Below are positions 29,848 to 38,857 of a stretch of 39,626 nucleotides of DNA, one piece after another. Source of the DNA: Trueperaceae bacterium (GTDB lineage: Bacteria; Deinococcota; Deinococci; Deinococcales; Trueperaceae). Made by a program: the position numbers and the translations under genes. Under the pieces are notes generated by a model. The model ran no database searches. It saw nothing but the letters and a program-made list of their open reading frames with translations, and had not been told where the DNA came from. The DNA lies in the NCBI GenBank assembly GCA_007695125.1, contig REEJ01000165.1, forward strand, positions 1 through 39,626, written 5' to 3'. The first letter of the stretch is position 1. The number at the start of each line of letters is the position of its first letter.

Positions 29848-31539
29848 GTGAAGGGTCCCCAGGACACCACGTACGTGTTCGTCACCGGCGGCGTCGTCTC
29901 GAGTCTCGGCAAGGGCATCGCCACGTCCAGCATCGGAGCGCTCCTGCGCGCGCGCGGGTACCGAGTCAGCGCCGTCAAGATCGACCCGTACATCAACGTC
30001 GACGCGGGCACCATGCGCCCGTACGAGCACGGTGAAGTGTTCGTGACCGAGGACGGCGCGGAGACCGACCTCGACATCGGCACGTACGAGCGCTTCCTCG
30101 ACATCGACCTCGGCCGTGGCAACAACGTCACGACCGGCCAGGTGTACCAGGCCGTCATCCAGAAGGAGCGCCAGGGCGCCTACCTGTCGCAGACCGTACA
30201 AGTCATCCCGCACGTCACGGACGAGATCAAGTCGCGCATCTACCAGGCGGGCGAGGACGATGGGGCCGAGATCGTCCTGGTCGAGGTCGGCGGCACCGTG
30301 GGCGACATCGAATCGCTGCCCTTCCTGGAGGCCATCCGGCAGGTGCGTTTCGAGGTGGGGCGAGAGCGCTCCCTCTACCTGCACGTGACCTTGCTCCCCT
30401 ACCTGGGCTCCAGCGAGGAGTACAAGACGAAGCCCACGCAGCACTCCGTCGCGACGCTGCGCGGTGTCGGCATCCAGCCAGACGGGCTGATCCTGCGAAG
30501 CCGGAGCGCGCTGCCGCCCGAGGCCCGCACCAAGATCGCCCTCTTCACGAACGTCGAGGCCGACGCCGTGTTCAGCGCCTACGACGCCGACCACGTGTAC
30601 GCGGTGCCGGAGATGCTCGAGCAGCAAGGCATCGCGCGTCTCCTGGAGCGGCATCTCAAGCTGGAGCGTGTCACGCCCGAGCTGCGGGTCTGGCACGAGG
30701 CCGTGCGGGTGCTTCGCCAGCCCGACACGCACGTGTCGATCGGCGTGGTCGGCAAGTACGTCGCCATGCCCGACGCCTACCTGTCGCTGATGGAGGCCCT
30801 GAAGCACGCCGGCATCGCCAACCGCGCCCGGGTCGACATCGACTGGGTGTCCGCCGAGGCGGTGGCCGAGGGCGACGTCGAACAGCTCGCCGCCTTCGAC
30901 GGCATCTTGGTGCCAGGCGGCTTCGGCGTGCGTGGCATCGAGGGGAAGGTGCGCGCAGCCCGCTTCGCGCGGGAGGGCGGTGTCCCCTTCCTCGGCATCT
31001 GTCTCGGCCTGCAGGTCGCGGTGATCGAGTTCGCTCGACACGTCGCGGCCCTCGACGGCGCCAACTCCACCGAGTTCGACCCCTACACGCCCCACCCCGT
31101 CATCGACCTGATGCCGGAGCAGCTCGAGGTCGAGGGTCTCGGCGGCACGATGCGCCTCGGTTCCTGGCCCATGCGCGTCGCGCCCGCCACGCTGCTCGCC
31201 GAGCTCTACGCCGGCCGTCTCGAGGCGGCCGCGCACGCCGGGCACCACGACACCGTGTCGGAGCGGCATCGCCACCGTTACGAGGTCAACCCCGCGTACG
31301 TCGACGCGCTCAAGGCGGCGGGGCTCGTGGTCTCGGGGGTCACGCCCGGCATGGCCGGTCGCGGCGAGGGCCTGGTCGAGGCCATCGAGTTGCCGGGGCA
31401 CCCGTTCTTCCTGGCCCTGCAGTCGCATCCGGAGTTCACCTCGCGCCTCATGCGCGCCAGCCCGCCGTTCACGGGGTTCATCCGCGCCGCCGTCCGTCGT
31501 CGCAGCGAGCTCCTGAACCCAGACGTGGTCACCGCTTGA
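29848..31539 (+). CDS. pyrG: CTP synthase
   Basis: This enzyme makes CTP from UTP, ATP and glutamine. The 563-residue product begins (GTG) MKGPQDTTYVFVTGGVVSSLGKGIATSSIGALLRARGYRVSAVKIDPYINVDAGTMRPYEHGEVFVTEDGAETDLDIG, the classic amidoligase N-terminus. It continues with EVGGTVGDIESLPFLEAIRQ. The glutaminase half has the nucleophile C385 (GGVPFLGICLGLQVAVIEFARHVA) and the H527/E529 pair (QSHPEFTSR). The start is set by the near-leaderless -10; the reading frame is open further upstream, but those codons overlap the gmk promoter. TGA overlaps the TTG of udk (TTGA). It is a slightly long member because of the C-terminal tail (AAVRRRSELLNPDVVTA). Confidence 0.96.
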   Translation: MKGPQDTTYVFVTGGVVSSLGKGIATSSIGALLRARGYRVSAVKIDPYINVDAGTMRPYEHGEVFVTEDGAETDLDIGTYERFLDIDLGRGNNVTTGQVYQAVIQKERQGAYLSQTVQVIPHVTDEIKSRIYQAGEDDGAEIVLVEVGGTVGDIESLPFLEAIRQVRFEVGRERSLYLHVTLLPYLGSSEEYKTKPTQHSVATLRGVGIQPDGLILRSRSALPPEARTKIALFTNVEADAVFSAYDADHVYAVPEMLEQQGIARLLERHLKLERVTPELRVWHEAVRVLRQPDTHVSIGVVGKYVAMPDAYLSLMEALKHAGIANRARVDIDWVSAEAVAEGDVEQLAAFDGILVPGGFGVRGIEGKVRAARFAREGGVPFLGICLGLQVAVIEFARHVAALDGANSTEFDPYTPHPVIDLMPEQLEVEGLGGTMRLGSWPMRVAPATLLAELYAGRLEAAAHAGHHDTVSERHRHRYEVNPAYVDALKAAGLVVSGVTPGMAGRGEGLVEAIELPGHPFFLALQSHPEFTSRLMRASPPFTGFIRAAVRRRSELLNPDVVTA

Positions 31540-32177
31540 CGCGGCCGCCACCGTTGGTGATCGGGCTTGCCGGCGGCACCGGCTCGGGCAAGACCACCGT
31601 CGCTGCCGCGCTCGTGAGCGCCGCCGGCGCCGAGCGCGTGGCGCTCCTGCCGCAAGACGCGTACTACCGAGCGCAGCCCGACGTGCCGTTCGAGGCCCGC
31701 GCCCGCACGAACTACGACGAGCCCGGCGCGTTCGACCACGGCCTGCTGATCGAGCACGTCGACGCGCTCGTCTGCGGTGACACGATCGAGCGACCCGTGT
31801 ACGACTTCGAACACCACGACCGTTCGAACCGGACCACGCCCCTGGCCAGCGCACCGATCGTGATCGTGGAGGGCATCCTCGTGCTCCACGACGCCGATCT
31901 GCGCCGGCGCCTGACGCTGAAGGTCTTCGTCGACGCCCCCGCCGACGAGCGCTTCATACGACGGCTCGAGCGCGACGTGCGCGAGCGCGGGCGCAGCGCC
32001 GAGAGCGTCATCGACCAGTACCGGCGCACGGTGAAGCCGATGCACGACCTGTTCGTCGAGCCGTCGAAGCAGCACGCCGACCTGATCCTGCCCGGGGGCG
32101 GCCAGAACCAGGTGGCGCTCGACGTGCTGCGGGCGTTCGCGCTCAGCCACCTCGAGCGCCTGGGGATGGTCGCATGA
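31536..32177 (+). CDS. udk: Uridine kinase
   Basis: The 213-residue P-loop kinase phosphorylates uridine and cytidine in nucleotide salvage. The N-terminus LVIGLAGGTGSGKTTVAAAL holds the P loop (about 10-20). It continues with LLPQDAYYRAQPDVPFEARARTNYDEPGAFDHGLLIEHVDALVCG, then RPVYDFEHHDRSNRTTPLASAPIVIVEGILVLHD and VFVDAPADERFIRRLERDVRERGRSAESVIDQYRRTVKPMHDLFVEPSKQHADLILPGGG, all canonical. The TTG start at 31536 overlaps the pyrG stop as TTGA. GTG 31557 is another option. Its TGA in turn overlaps the start of the DUF5693 gene, so pyrG-udk-DUF5693-csaB is one translationally coupled chain. Confidence 0.94.
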   Translation: MTRPPPLVIGLAGGTGSGKTTVAAALVSAAGAERVALLPQDAYYRAQPDVPFEARARTNYDEPGAFDHGLLIEHVDALVCGDTIERPVYDFEHHDRSNRTTPLASAPIVIVEGILVLHDADLRRRLTLKVFVDAPADERFIRRLERDVRERGRSAESVIDQYRRTVKPMHDLFVEPSKQHADLILPGGGQNQVALDVLRAFALSHLERLGMVA

Positions 32178-34084
32178 ACACGCCCGACGCACGCCGACCG
32201 CTGAGCCCGGCCGAACGGCGCCCGGCGCTCGTGCGCGGCCTCTTCGCCCTCCTCGCCCTGACGCTTGTGCCGGCGCTGCTGCTGGTGGGCGAACGGGTCG
32301 GCGGCGAGAGCGCCGAGCGCCGCGTCGCGATCGTGATGGACGAGATCGCGCTGGCCGAACAGGCCGCCTACCTGGGCCGTGACGTGCTCGAGCTCGGTCG
32401 CCACTACCAGGCGTTGGGCCTGGGCGGCATCGCGCTGTACGAGGACACCATCGAGACGGCCGCGATCAAGGGGCGCCTGGCGGCCCTGCTCGGCCGCGAG
32501 GCGTACGCCGTCGCGGCCGCGTTGGGCGAACCGCGCCCGGCGGTCGCGGCCGACACGACGCTGGTGCGACCGCTGGAGCCGGGCGCGGCGGATCGGCTCC
32601 TGAGCAACAGCACCGTCGTCCCGACCACGCTCACGCTGGCCGGCGAGACCTGGTACGCCTGGCCTGGCGACACCTTCCGCACCAGGCCGGCGGGGGCCGA
32701 CCGAGGCCAGGTGGAGGCGTGGCACGCTGCCGGCTTCGAGATCGCCTATCGACCGCGCAACTTCCCCGGCCTGCAGGGCGTGGGCGCCGACTACCCCGCA
32801 GAGGCCCGCTACCTGATCTACGCCGGTCTGCAGGTGGCGGGGCACCCGGCAGCGCTCGGCCAGGTGATCGACGTCAGTCAGGACTACCTGACCGCGATCA
32901 TCGAGGGCACGCCGCAAGACGGCATGCCGGTCGTGGCCGGGCGCGTCCCGACCGCACGGCTGTTGTCGTTCAACCAGGACTACCTCAACCAACGGTTGCG
33001 CCCCGCAGAGGTGGTCGAGAAGTACCTGCTCGCCGCCAACGAGCGCAACGTGACGATCTTCTACCTGCGGCCCTACACCGAAGAGCAGCTCGGCGACATG
33101 CTCACCAACACCGAGGAGCTCGTGTCGGGCCTGCGTCGAGCGCTCGAGCGCGAAGGGTTCGTCGTGGGCGGGCTGACGCAGCTCGACGTCGAGTACGTGC
33201 CGAACGCCGTGTTGCGGGCGGGGGCCGGCATCGGCGTGGTGGTGGGCCTGGTCCTCCTCGCGCTCGCGTTCCCCGCCCCGTGGGGCCTGCTCGCCGCGGC
33301 CGCGCTGGCGCTGCTCGCGCTGGTCGTCGCCGGGGCCTCCTGGGCCGCGCTCGCGCTGGTGTCGGCCATCGTGTTCCCGGTGCTCGGCTTCGCGCTGCTG
33401 CGCCATACCGGCTGGGCGCTCCTCGGCGCGACGCTCCTCAGCCTGGTCGGGGCGGCGCTGCTCGTCGCGGTCGGCTCGGATCGCGCGAGCATGCTCGCGA
33501 TCGAACCGTTCGCCGGTGTCGCTGCCACGCTCGTGCTGCCCCCCGCACTCATGGCGCTCCAGTTGCTCCTGCGCTGGCGCAGGCCGGCGACGTGGGTCCG
33601 CAGCCTCTGGGGCTACCGCGTCCGACTGGGTGACGTGGCGGTGGCGGTCGTCGTGGCAGGCGTGCTCGCGCTCGTCGTGATCCGACGCGGCAACTTCCCC
33701 ATCCTGGGGGCGAGCGAGGCGGAGCTCGCGCTGCGCTCCGCGCTCAACGAACTCTTCGTCCGGCCCCGCTTCAAGGAGCTCATCGGTCACCCACTCGCGG
33801 TGCTCGCGCTCCTGAACCCGCGTTGGCCGGCCTGGGCGACGGGGCCGCTGATCGTGGCTGGCGTGATCGCGCAGGCCAGCATCCTGAACAGCTTCAGCCA
33901 CTACCACACGCCCGTCATGATCTCGCTCCAGCGCACCCTGATCGCCCTCGCGCTCGGCGTCGCGATCGGGCTCGTCCTCGTCCCCCTGGCACGCACGGCC
34001 GTGACCCTGGTGCGGCGCTGGCTCAGCGCCGACGCCGAGGCGGAAGCCGCTCACGCGCCGAGCTCCGACTCGAGCGGCACGTGA
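32174..34084 (+). CDS. DUF5693 membrane protein
   Basis: The 636-residue protein has a signal-anchor helix (about 20-42), an extracytoplasmic part (about 45-345) and about eight helices from 348 to 625. The soluble part has short motifs such as LLGREAYAVAAALG, FEIAYRPRNFPGLQG, MPVVAGRVPTARLLSFNQDYLNQRLRPAEVVEKYLLAANERNVTIFYLRPY, typical of DUF5693. The family always seems to travel with csaB, as here. It overlaps udk at the start (ATGA) and csaB at the end (GTGA). It may build or move the wall polymer that CsaB pyruvylates; this is inference. Its helix-rich C-terminal half is GC-rich but otherwise ordinary. Confidence 0.85.
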   Translation: MNTPDARRPLSPAERRPALVRGLFALLALTLVPALLLVGERVGGESAERRVAIVMDEIALAEQAAYLGRDVLELGRHYQALGLGGIALYEDTIETAAIKGRLAALLGREAYAVAAALGEPRPAVAADTTLVRPLEPGAADRLLSNSTVVPTTLTLAGETWYAWPGDTFRTRPAGADRGQVEAWHAAGFEIAYRPRNFPGLQGVGADYPAEARYLIYAGLQVAGHPAALGQVIDVSQDYLTAIIEGTPQDGMPVVAGRVPTARLLSFNQDYLNQRLRPAEVVEKYLLAANERNVTIFYLRPYTEEQLGDMLTNTEELVSGLRRALEREGFVVGGLTQLDVEYVPNAVLRAGAGIGVVVGLVLLALAFPAPWGLLAAAALALLALVVAGASWAALALVSAIVFPVLGFALLRHTGWALLGATLLSLVGAALLVAVGSDRASMLAIEPFAGVAATLVLPPALMALQLLLRWRRPATWVRSLWGYRVRLGDVAVAVVVAGVLALVVIRRGNFPILGASEAELALRSALNELFVRPRFKELIGHPLAVLALLNPRWPAWATGPLIVAGVIAQASILNSFSHYHTPVMISLQRTLIALALGVAIGLVLVPLARTAVTLVRRWLSADAEAEAAHAPSSDSSGT

Positions 34085-35175
34085 GCGAACGGTACGCGAG
34101 CGCACGGCACGCGAGCGAACGGCGCCGCGCCGCGCGGGCGGCCCCGTCCCTGGACGCTGGCGCGGTGCGCTGGCTCGTCTCTGGCTACTACGGCGCCGAC
34201 AACCTCGGGGACGAGGCGCTCCTGGCCGGTCTCCTGGGCGGCCTGCGCGCTCGGGGCGCACGCCGCGTGAGCGTCTTGTCGCTCGACCCCGGGGCGACGC
34301 GGGCCGCGCATCACGTCGACGCCCGCCATCGCCTGCTCGGCCTGCCCCGCGCCTTGCTCACGACCGACGTGCTGGTCTCCGGGGGCGGCGGCCTGCTCCA
34401 AGACACGACCAGTCTGCGCAGCCTCGACTACTACCTGGGCGTGATCCGCGCAGCGCGCGCGCTCGGGCGACGCGTGGTGGTGTACGGCCAGTCGCTCGGG
34501 CCTCTCGGCGAGGCGAGCAGGGACCGGGTGAGGCGTGCTCTGCACGGCCTGCCGCTCGGCCTGCGCGACGCCCCCTCGCTGGACCTCGCAGCCACGCTCG
34601 GCCTGGCCGCCAGCCCGGTCGCGGACGCAGCGCTCGCGCTCGCCCCGCCGGCTGGACGAGCACGCGACGCGCTCGTGCTGGTGCCGCGCGGCGGCGAGCC
34701 GTGGGCGACCGAGACCCTGCGCCGGCTCGGTGCCGACGCCCTCGCGCAGGGTCTGCAGGTCGAGGTCCTGGCCTGCCAGCCCAGCCAGGACGACGGCGAA
34801 CTCGAGCGCTTGCGGGCGGCGCTGCCGGGGTTGAGGCGCCTGCCGAGCGGGCCGCCGGCAACCACGCTGAACGCCCTGGCCGGCGCCCGGCTGGTCGCCT
34901 CGGTCCGGCTGCACGGGCTCGTGCTCGCCACGGTGGCCGGCGTACCGCACGCCGGCCTGTCGTACGACCCGAAGGTGGCCGGCTTCGCGGAACGCTCTGG
35001 TGCGCCGGTCTGGGCCGTGCCGCGTACCTCGGAGGCCGTCGCCGCGACCAGCGCGGCGCTCGGCGGCGTGCTCAGGGCGCCGCAGTTCGATGCCGCGGCG
35101 CGGCGCGCACTGCTCGACGATGCCCGAGCCGGTATCGATTGGCTCGTGCGCGAAGGGCTTCACGGTCGCTCATGA
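34081..35175 (+). CDS. csaB: Polysaccharide pyruvyl transferase CsaB
   Basis: CsaB transfers pyruvate to a wall-associated polymer, which S-layer-homology (SLH) proteins then bind. The 364-residue protein has the family N-terminus (WLVSGYYGADNLGDEALLAGLL), DVLVSGGGGLLQDTTSLRSLDYYLGVIRAARALGRRVVVYGQSLGPL, the DAPSLDLAATLG region and C-terminal ARLVASVRLHGLVLATVAGVPHAGLSYDPKV. The start is GTG 34081, overlapping the DUF5693 stop (GTGA). The first 28 residues (VSERYASARHASERRRAARAA...) are Arg/Ala/Ser-rich and coded by a short GAGCGAACGG-type repeat. GTG 34164 would start directly at the conserved fold. The pyruvylated polymer suggests an SLH-type S-layer in this organism. Confidence 0.9.
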   Translation: MSERYASARHASERRRAARAAPSLDAGAVRWLVSGYYGADNLGDEALLAGLLGGLRARGARRVSVLSLDPGATRAAHHVDARHRLLGLPRALLTTDVLVSGGGGLLQDTTSLRSLDYYLGVIRAARALGRRVVVYGQSLGPLGEASRDRVRRALHGLPLGLRDAPSLDLAATLGLAASPVADAALALAPPAGRARDALVLVPRGGEPWATETLRRLGADALAQGLQVEVLACQPSQDDGELERLRAALPGLRRLPSGPPATTLNALAGARLVASVRLHGLVLATVAGVPHAGLSYDPKVAGFAERSGAPVWAVPRTSEAVAATSAALGGVLRAPQFDAAARRALLDDARAGIDWLVREGLHGRS

Positions 35176-35184
35176 AGCGACGCG

Positions 35185-35190
35185 TACACT
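35185..35190 (+). promoter_or_regulatory. Leaderless-type -10 of the secreted TPR protein gene
   Basis: TACACT ends 6 nt before ATG 35197 with no Shine-Dalgarno. It is identical in sequence to the element before the small gene at 3656. Confidence 0.6.
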
Positions 35191-35196
35191 GACGCC

Positions 35197-35997
35197 ATGC
35201 GAGTGCTCGCCGTGACGCGCCCCACCCTGCTGCTGACCGCCGTCGTGCTGCTGACGGCCGTGCTGCTGCTCACGGGTTCGGCGCAGGCGCGAGACGACGC
35301 CATGCGCCAGATGGAAGACCTGCTCCAACGCGGCTACTACAACTCGGCCGCGCAATTGAACGGGCCCAACTTGATCCAGCGCTTCCCGGACGACCCGCAG
35401 GCTCACCTGCTGTACGCACTCGCGTTGTACTACGTCGGCGACACCGCCGGTGCGCAGGCGTCTCTCGACGCCGCCACCGCCCGGACGACCGGCAGCGTTC
35501 CCGCGCGTCACGCCCATCTCGATGGACTGCTCCGCAGCGCGCGTGGTGACGCCGTCGGCGCGGTGCGAGCCCTTCAGAACGCGTTCCTGCGCGAGCCGCT
35601 CTACGACTACGCGATGGACTGGGCGCGCGTCGCCTGGCAGGCCGGGCTCTACGACGACGCCCTCGAGGGCTTCAGCGCCGCGACCGGCACGGTGCGCGGA
35701 CGCCGCGAGCCGTGGCCACACGTCGGGCGCGGCCGCATCCTCCTGGCGTCGAACCGCACGGCGGAGGCGATCGAGGCGTTCGAGACGGCGATCGAGGTCT
35801 TCGAGGCGTTCGATACCGGCAACTCGCGACTGCCCTCCCCGGCCTACGTCGAGGCCTGGTATCGCTTGGGCGAGGCGTACGAGTCGCTGGGGCGACTGAC
35901 CGACGCCGAGGTGGCCTACAAGGCTGCGCGGAGCGCCGACCCGAACTACGGGCCGGCCGTCGCGGCGATCGACCGGCTCGCTCGCCGTCTCGATTGA
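35197..35997 (+). CDS. Exported tetratricopeptide-repeat protein, unknown role
   Basis: The 266-residue protein starts with a signal peptide (MRVLAVTRPTLLLTAVVLLTAVLLLTGSAQARD; cleavage after about AQA). The mature part is TPR-like: MRQMEDLLQRGYYNSAAQLNGPNLIQRFPDDPQAHLLYALALYYVGDTAGAQASLDAA, then an AHLDGLLRSARGD unit, WARVAWQAGLYDDALEGFSAAT, GRGRILLASNRTAEAIEAFETAIEVF and YRLGEAYESLGRLTDAEVAYKAARSADPNYGPAVAAIDRLARRLD. It is probably a periplasmic scaffold. It follows csaB by 21 nt but has its own leaderless-type promoter. Confidence 0.88.
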   Translation: MRVLAVTRPTLLLTAVVLLTAVLLLTGSAQARDDAMRQMEDLLQRGYYNSAAQLNGPNLIQRFPDDPQAHLLYALALYYVGDTAGAQASLDAATARTTGSVPARHAHLDGLLRSARGDAVGAVRALQNAFLREPLYDYAMDWARVAWQAGLYDDALEGFSAATGTVRGRREPWPHVGRGRILLASNRTAEAIEAFETAIEVFEAFDTGNSRLPSPAYVEAWYRLGEAYESLGRLTDAEVAYKAARSADPNYGPAVAAIDRLARRLD

Positions 35998-36022
35998 CCA
36001 GCCCTGTGCCTGCCCCGAGGGG

Positions 36023-37264
36023 TCAGTTCACGAGCTTGGTGCGGCGCGCCTGGAAGTCCTGCAGCACGTAGCGCCCGACCGTGGCGGGGGTGGTGAAGTA
36101 CGCCTTGCCGCGCGTCATCGCCGAGACGCGCTGCACGAACGCGATCAGCTCTGGCTCACGGGCCAGCATGAAGGTGTTGACCTGGATGCCCTGGCGCCGG
36201 CAACTCCCGACCTCGCGCAGTGTCTCGCCCAGCACGAGCGGGTCGAGCCCGTAGGCGTTCTTGTAGATGCGCCCGCCCGGCAGCGTGATCGCCGATGGCT
36301 TGCCGTCGGTGATCATCACGATCTGCTTCATGTCCTTGTGCTGCCGTGCGAGCAGGCGCTGCGCCAGCCGCAACCCCTCGGCGGTGTTGGTGTGGAACGG
36401 CCCGACCTGCGATTGCGCCAGGCGCGTGAGCGGCACCTCCTCGGCCGAGTCGTGGAACAGGACGAAGCGGATGGTGTCGCCGCGGTACTGGGTGCGGATC
36501 ATGTGCGCGAGCGCCAACGCCACGCGCTTGGCGGGCGTGAAGCGGTCCTCGCCGTAGAGGATCATCGAGTGGGAGCAGTCGAGCATGACGACGGTCGCGC
36601 ACGAGGACTGGTACTCGGCCTGAGCGACGACGAGGTCGTCCTCCTCGAGCCGCAAGCGACCGTCGTCGAGGCCTCGCGCCGCCGCGTTCTTGAACGTCTG
36701 CGCGACGTCGAGGTTGAGCGCGTCGCCGAACGCATACGGCTTGCTCTCGCCCGTCGTCTCGACGCCGGTGGTCTGGCGCTCGGTGTCGTGGGCGCCGACG
36801 CTCGCGGCACCCGACGCGCCGAGCACATCCTTGAGCGTGCGGTAGCCGAGGAAGTCGATGGCCTTGTCGGTCAGCTCGAAGGTGCTGTGACCGGGATCGC
36901 CCGCCCCGCCACCGCTGCCCTCGGCAGCCGATCCCGGTTCCTGCCCCTCGCCCGGGCGCAGGAAGCCCTCGCGCTCCAGGCGCTGCGCGAGCTCTCGCAC
37001 GGTGCGTCCGAGTTCGCTCTGCAGCCAATCCTCGGCCTCGAGCGCTTGCGACAGGGTCTGCTCGTCGATCAGGTCGTTGGCGATCAACGCCTCGGCGATG
37101 GCCTGGTAGAGGTCGTCCATCGTCTGTCGAGCGTCCGGATCGGGGTCCCACGGATCACGATCGAAGCCCGACTGCAGCAAGCGGTCTTGCAGCATGCGCA
37201 TGAGCTCGGCCATGTCGAGGTCGTCGAGGCTGCCCTCGTACTTCGAGTACCGGATCGCAGGCAT
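36023..37264 (-). CDS. VWA-domain protein (chelatase ChlD-like) paired with MoxR
   Basis: This 413-residue cytoplasmic protein has a helical N-terminal part (about 1-110; [29 protein letters not shown]...). A Gly/Ser/Glu-rich linker (110-130) follows, then a region with [21 protein letters not shown] and a von Willebrand factor A domain from about 222. The MIDAS residues are intact: D229-x-S231-x-S233 (MLDCSHSM), the T in HTNTAEG and D in VMITDGK. The domain order fits the group next to MoxR ATPases, thought to act as metal-dependent chaperones. It starts 5 nt after the moxR-like stop, so the two form an operon and probably one complex. It is convergent with the exported TPR gene, 25 nt away. 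Confidence 0.88.
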   Translation of the reverse strand: MPAIRYSKYEGSLDDLDMAELMRMLQDRLLQSGFDRDPWDPDPDARQTMDDLYQAIAEALIANDLIDEQTLSQALEAEDWLQSELGRTVRELAQRLEREGFLRPGEGQEPGSAAEGSGGGAGDPGHSTFELTDKAIDFLGYRTLKDVLGASGAASVGAHDTERQTTGVETTGESKPYAFGDALNLDVAQTFKNAAARGLDDGRLRLEEDDLVVAQAEYQSSCATVVMLDCSHSMILYGEDRFTPAKRVALALAHMIRTQYRGDTIRFVLFHDSAEEVPLTRLAQSQVGPFHTNTAEGLRLAQRLLARQHKDMKQIVMITDGKPSAITLPGGRIYKNAYGLDPLVLGETLREVGSCRRQGIQVNTFMLAREPELIAFVQRVSAMTRGKAYFTTPATVGRYVLQDFQARRTKLVN

Positions 37265-37269
37265 GGCCG

Positions 37270-38709
37270 TCAGTTCCAGCGCCTTCGAGCGCCCGCGGCC
37301 GCCTGGGCGTTCGGTTCTGGCGCGACGTAGCCACGCTCCTCGGAGCGAGCCACCTGCCGTTTCGCCACCAGGCCCTCGAGCACGAACTCGGCGGCGACGA
37401 CCACGTCGTCGGGGTCTGGCCCCTCGGCCAGCGCTTCCGCCGCAGCCAACAGGCCGGGCACCAGCGCGTAGCGCTCGAGCAAGGCCGTTCCCGTCTCATC
37501 GCTCGGCACTTGCAGGGCCTGGTCGGCCTCGAAGTAGCCGACGACGTCGTCGAGCTCGAGCAGCGCGCCGCGGCGCGAGAACACCTGCCCGATGGCGCGC
37601 CGTACCAGCTCGCGGGCGACGGCTTCGCCGCCCTTCAGCTCGCCCTCGTACTCCAGCTCGAGCTTGCCGGTGATCGCCGACAGCCCCGCGTAGAGGTCCG
37701 ACGGCCGCACCAGCGGCCGAGCGGCGCCGGCCGCCAACGCGCGCCGCTCGGCGTTCGACACGACGTCCTCGAGCAGGCTGATCGGCAGCCGCTGCGAGAC
37801 GCCCGAGTGCTTGTCGACGCGCGCGTCGTCGCGGGCCTGGAACGCCACCTCCTCCACCATCTCGCGAACGAAGCTCGGCACCGAGACGCCCGTGTCGCGC
37901 ACCGTCCAGGCCTCCTGGGCCGTGATCGACATGGCGTCGTCGACGGTGCGCGGGTAGTGCGTCCGGATCTCCGAGCCGATGCGGTCCTTGAGCGGCGTGA
38001 TGATCTTGCCGCGCGCGGTGTAGTCCTCGGGGTTGGCGCTGAACACGAGCAGCAGATCGAGCGCGAGCCGCACGGGGTAGCCCTTGATCTGCACGTCGCC
38101 CTCTTGCATCACGTTGAACAGCGCGACCTGGACTTTGCCGGCGAGATCCGGGAGTTCGTTGATCGCGAAGATCCCACGGTTCGCCCGTGGCAGCAAGCCA
38201 TAGTGCACGGAACGCGGGTCGCCGAGCTGGGTGCCGAGTCTGGCGGCCTTGATCGGGTCGATGTCGCCGACGATGTCGGCCACGGTGACGTCGGGCGTCG
38301 CCAGCTTCTCGACGTAGCGCGCGTCGCGCGGCAGCCAGCCCACCGCGGCGTCGTCACCCTGCTCGGCCACCAGCGACTTGCCTTCGAGGCTGATGGGCGC
38401 GAAGGGGTCGTCGGGCAACTCGGCATCGCGCAGGATCGGCACTTCGGGGTCGAGCAACTCGGTCAGGGCGCGCAGGAGGCGCGTCTTGGCCTGCCCCCGC
38501 AGACCCAGCAGGATGAAGTTGTGCCGCGACAGCAACGCGTTGACGACCTGGGGCACCACGCTCTCCTGGTACCCCAGCACGCCGGGGAACACGGTCTGGC
38601 CGTGCCGCAGGCGCGCCACCAGGTTGGCGCGCAGCTCGTCCTTGACGCTGCGACCGGCAGAGGCTTCCCACGATGTGCCCCGCAGCGCGCCGAGGGTGGT
38701 GGGCTTCAT
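37270..38709 (-). CDS. MoxR-type AAA+ ATPase
   Basis: The 479-residue ATPase has the P loop GLRGQAKT (69-76; the usual glycine before K is alanine) and a Walker B-like [76 protein letters not shown], which holds sensor 1 (SANP) and the arginine finger. It also has [23 protein letters not shown] and a lid domain at about 300-420. In MoxR/VWA pairs the ATPase works with the VWA protein to mature or activate target complexes. ATG 38709 is preferred because [10 protein letters not shown] matches the family, but no Shine-Dalgarno precedes it. A 17-codon leader ORF ends in an ATGA overlap with this ATG. ATG 38766, in frame, lies inside the -10 element. Confidence 0.9.
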   Translation of the reverse strand: MKPTTLGALRGTSWEASAGRSVKDELRANLVARLRHGQTVFPGVLGYQESVVPQVVNALLSRHNFILLGLRGQAKTRLLRALTELLDPEVPILRDAELPDDPFAPISLEGKSLVAEQGDDAAVGWLPRDARYVEKLATPDVTVADIVGDIDPIKAARLGTQLGDPRSVHYGLLPRANRGIFAINELPDLAGKVQVALFNVMQEGDVQIKGYPVRLALDLLLVFSANPEDYTARGKIITPLKDRIGSEIRTHYPRTVDDAMSITAQEAWTVRDTGVSVPSFVREMVEEVAFQARDDARVDKHSGVSQRLPISLLEDVVSNAERRALAAGAARPLVRPSDLYAGLSAITGKLELEYEGELKGGEAVARELVRRAIGQVFSRRGALLELDDVVGYFEADQALQVPSDETGTALLERYALVPGLLAAAEALAEGPDPDDVVVAAEFVLEGLVAKRQVARSEERGYVAPEPNAQAAAGARRRWN

Positions 38710-38759
38710 GGCAGGTCGTGCGCGTGCACGACGCACGTCGCGGGTGGGGTGAGGGACAT
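38706..38759 (-). CDS. Leaderless leader ORF of moxR (17 residues)
   Basis: On the minus strand, ATG 38759 follows TACCAT (38765-38770) by 5 nt, the position of a leaderless start. The ORF codes [17 protein letters not shown] and its TGA overlaps the moxR ATG as ATGA. Because moxR has no Shine-Dalgarno, translation of this leader could deliver ribosomes to it by coupling. No homology is claimed for the peptide. Confidence 0.45.
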   Translation of the reverse strand: MSLTPPATCVVHAHDLP

Positions 38760-38764
38760 GCGGC

Positions 38765-38773
38765 ATGGTAGCA
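38765..38773 (-). promoter_or_regulatory. Extended -10 of the moxR-VWA operon
   Basis: TGCTACCAT on the minus strand (TACCAT at 38765-38770). The predicted start is about 38759, the ATG of the 17-codon leader ORF. It is divergent from the cinA -10 at 38845. Confidence 0.5.
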
Positions 38774-38844
38774 CCGCCTGCTGGCGGCGCCGTATGCGGC
38801 CTCACCGAGTGGCGCGGCACGCCGCACGCGGCGCCACGCCCCGG

Positions 38845-38850
38845 TACGCT
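38845..38850 (+). promoter_or_regulatory. Leaderless-type -10 of cinA
   Basis: TACGCT ends 7 nt before ATG 38858 and no Shine-Dalgarno is visible in the gap. Confidence 0.55.
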
Positions 38851-38857
38851 CCACTGC

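Noticed and set aside
38709-38766. N-terminal extension of MoxR starting at ATG 38766 ([10 protein letters not shown]...)
   Set aside because: The ATG lies inside the predicted -10 element, and the extension is basic and proline-rich, unlike the family. It remains possible only if transcription starts further upstream.
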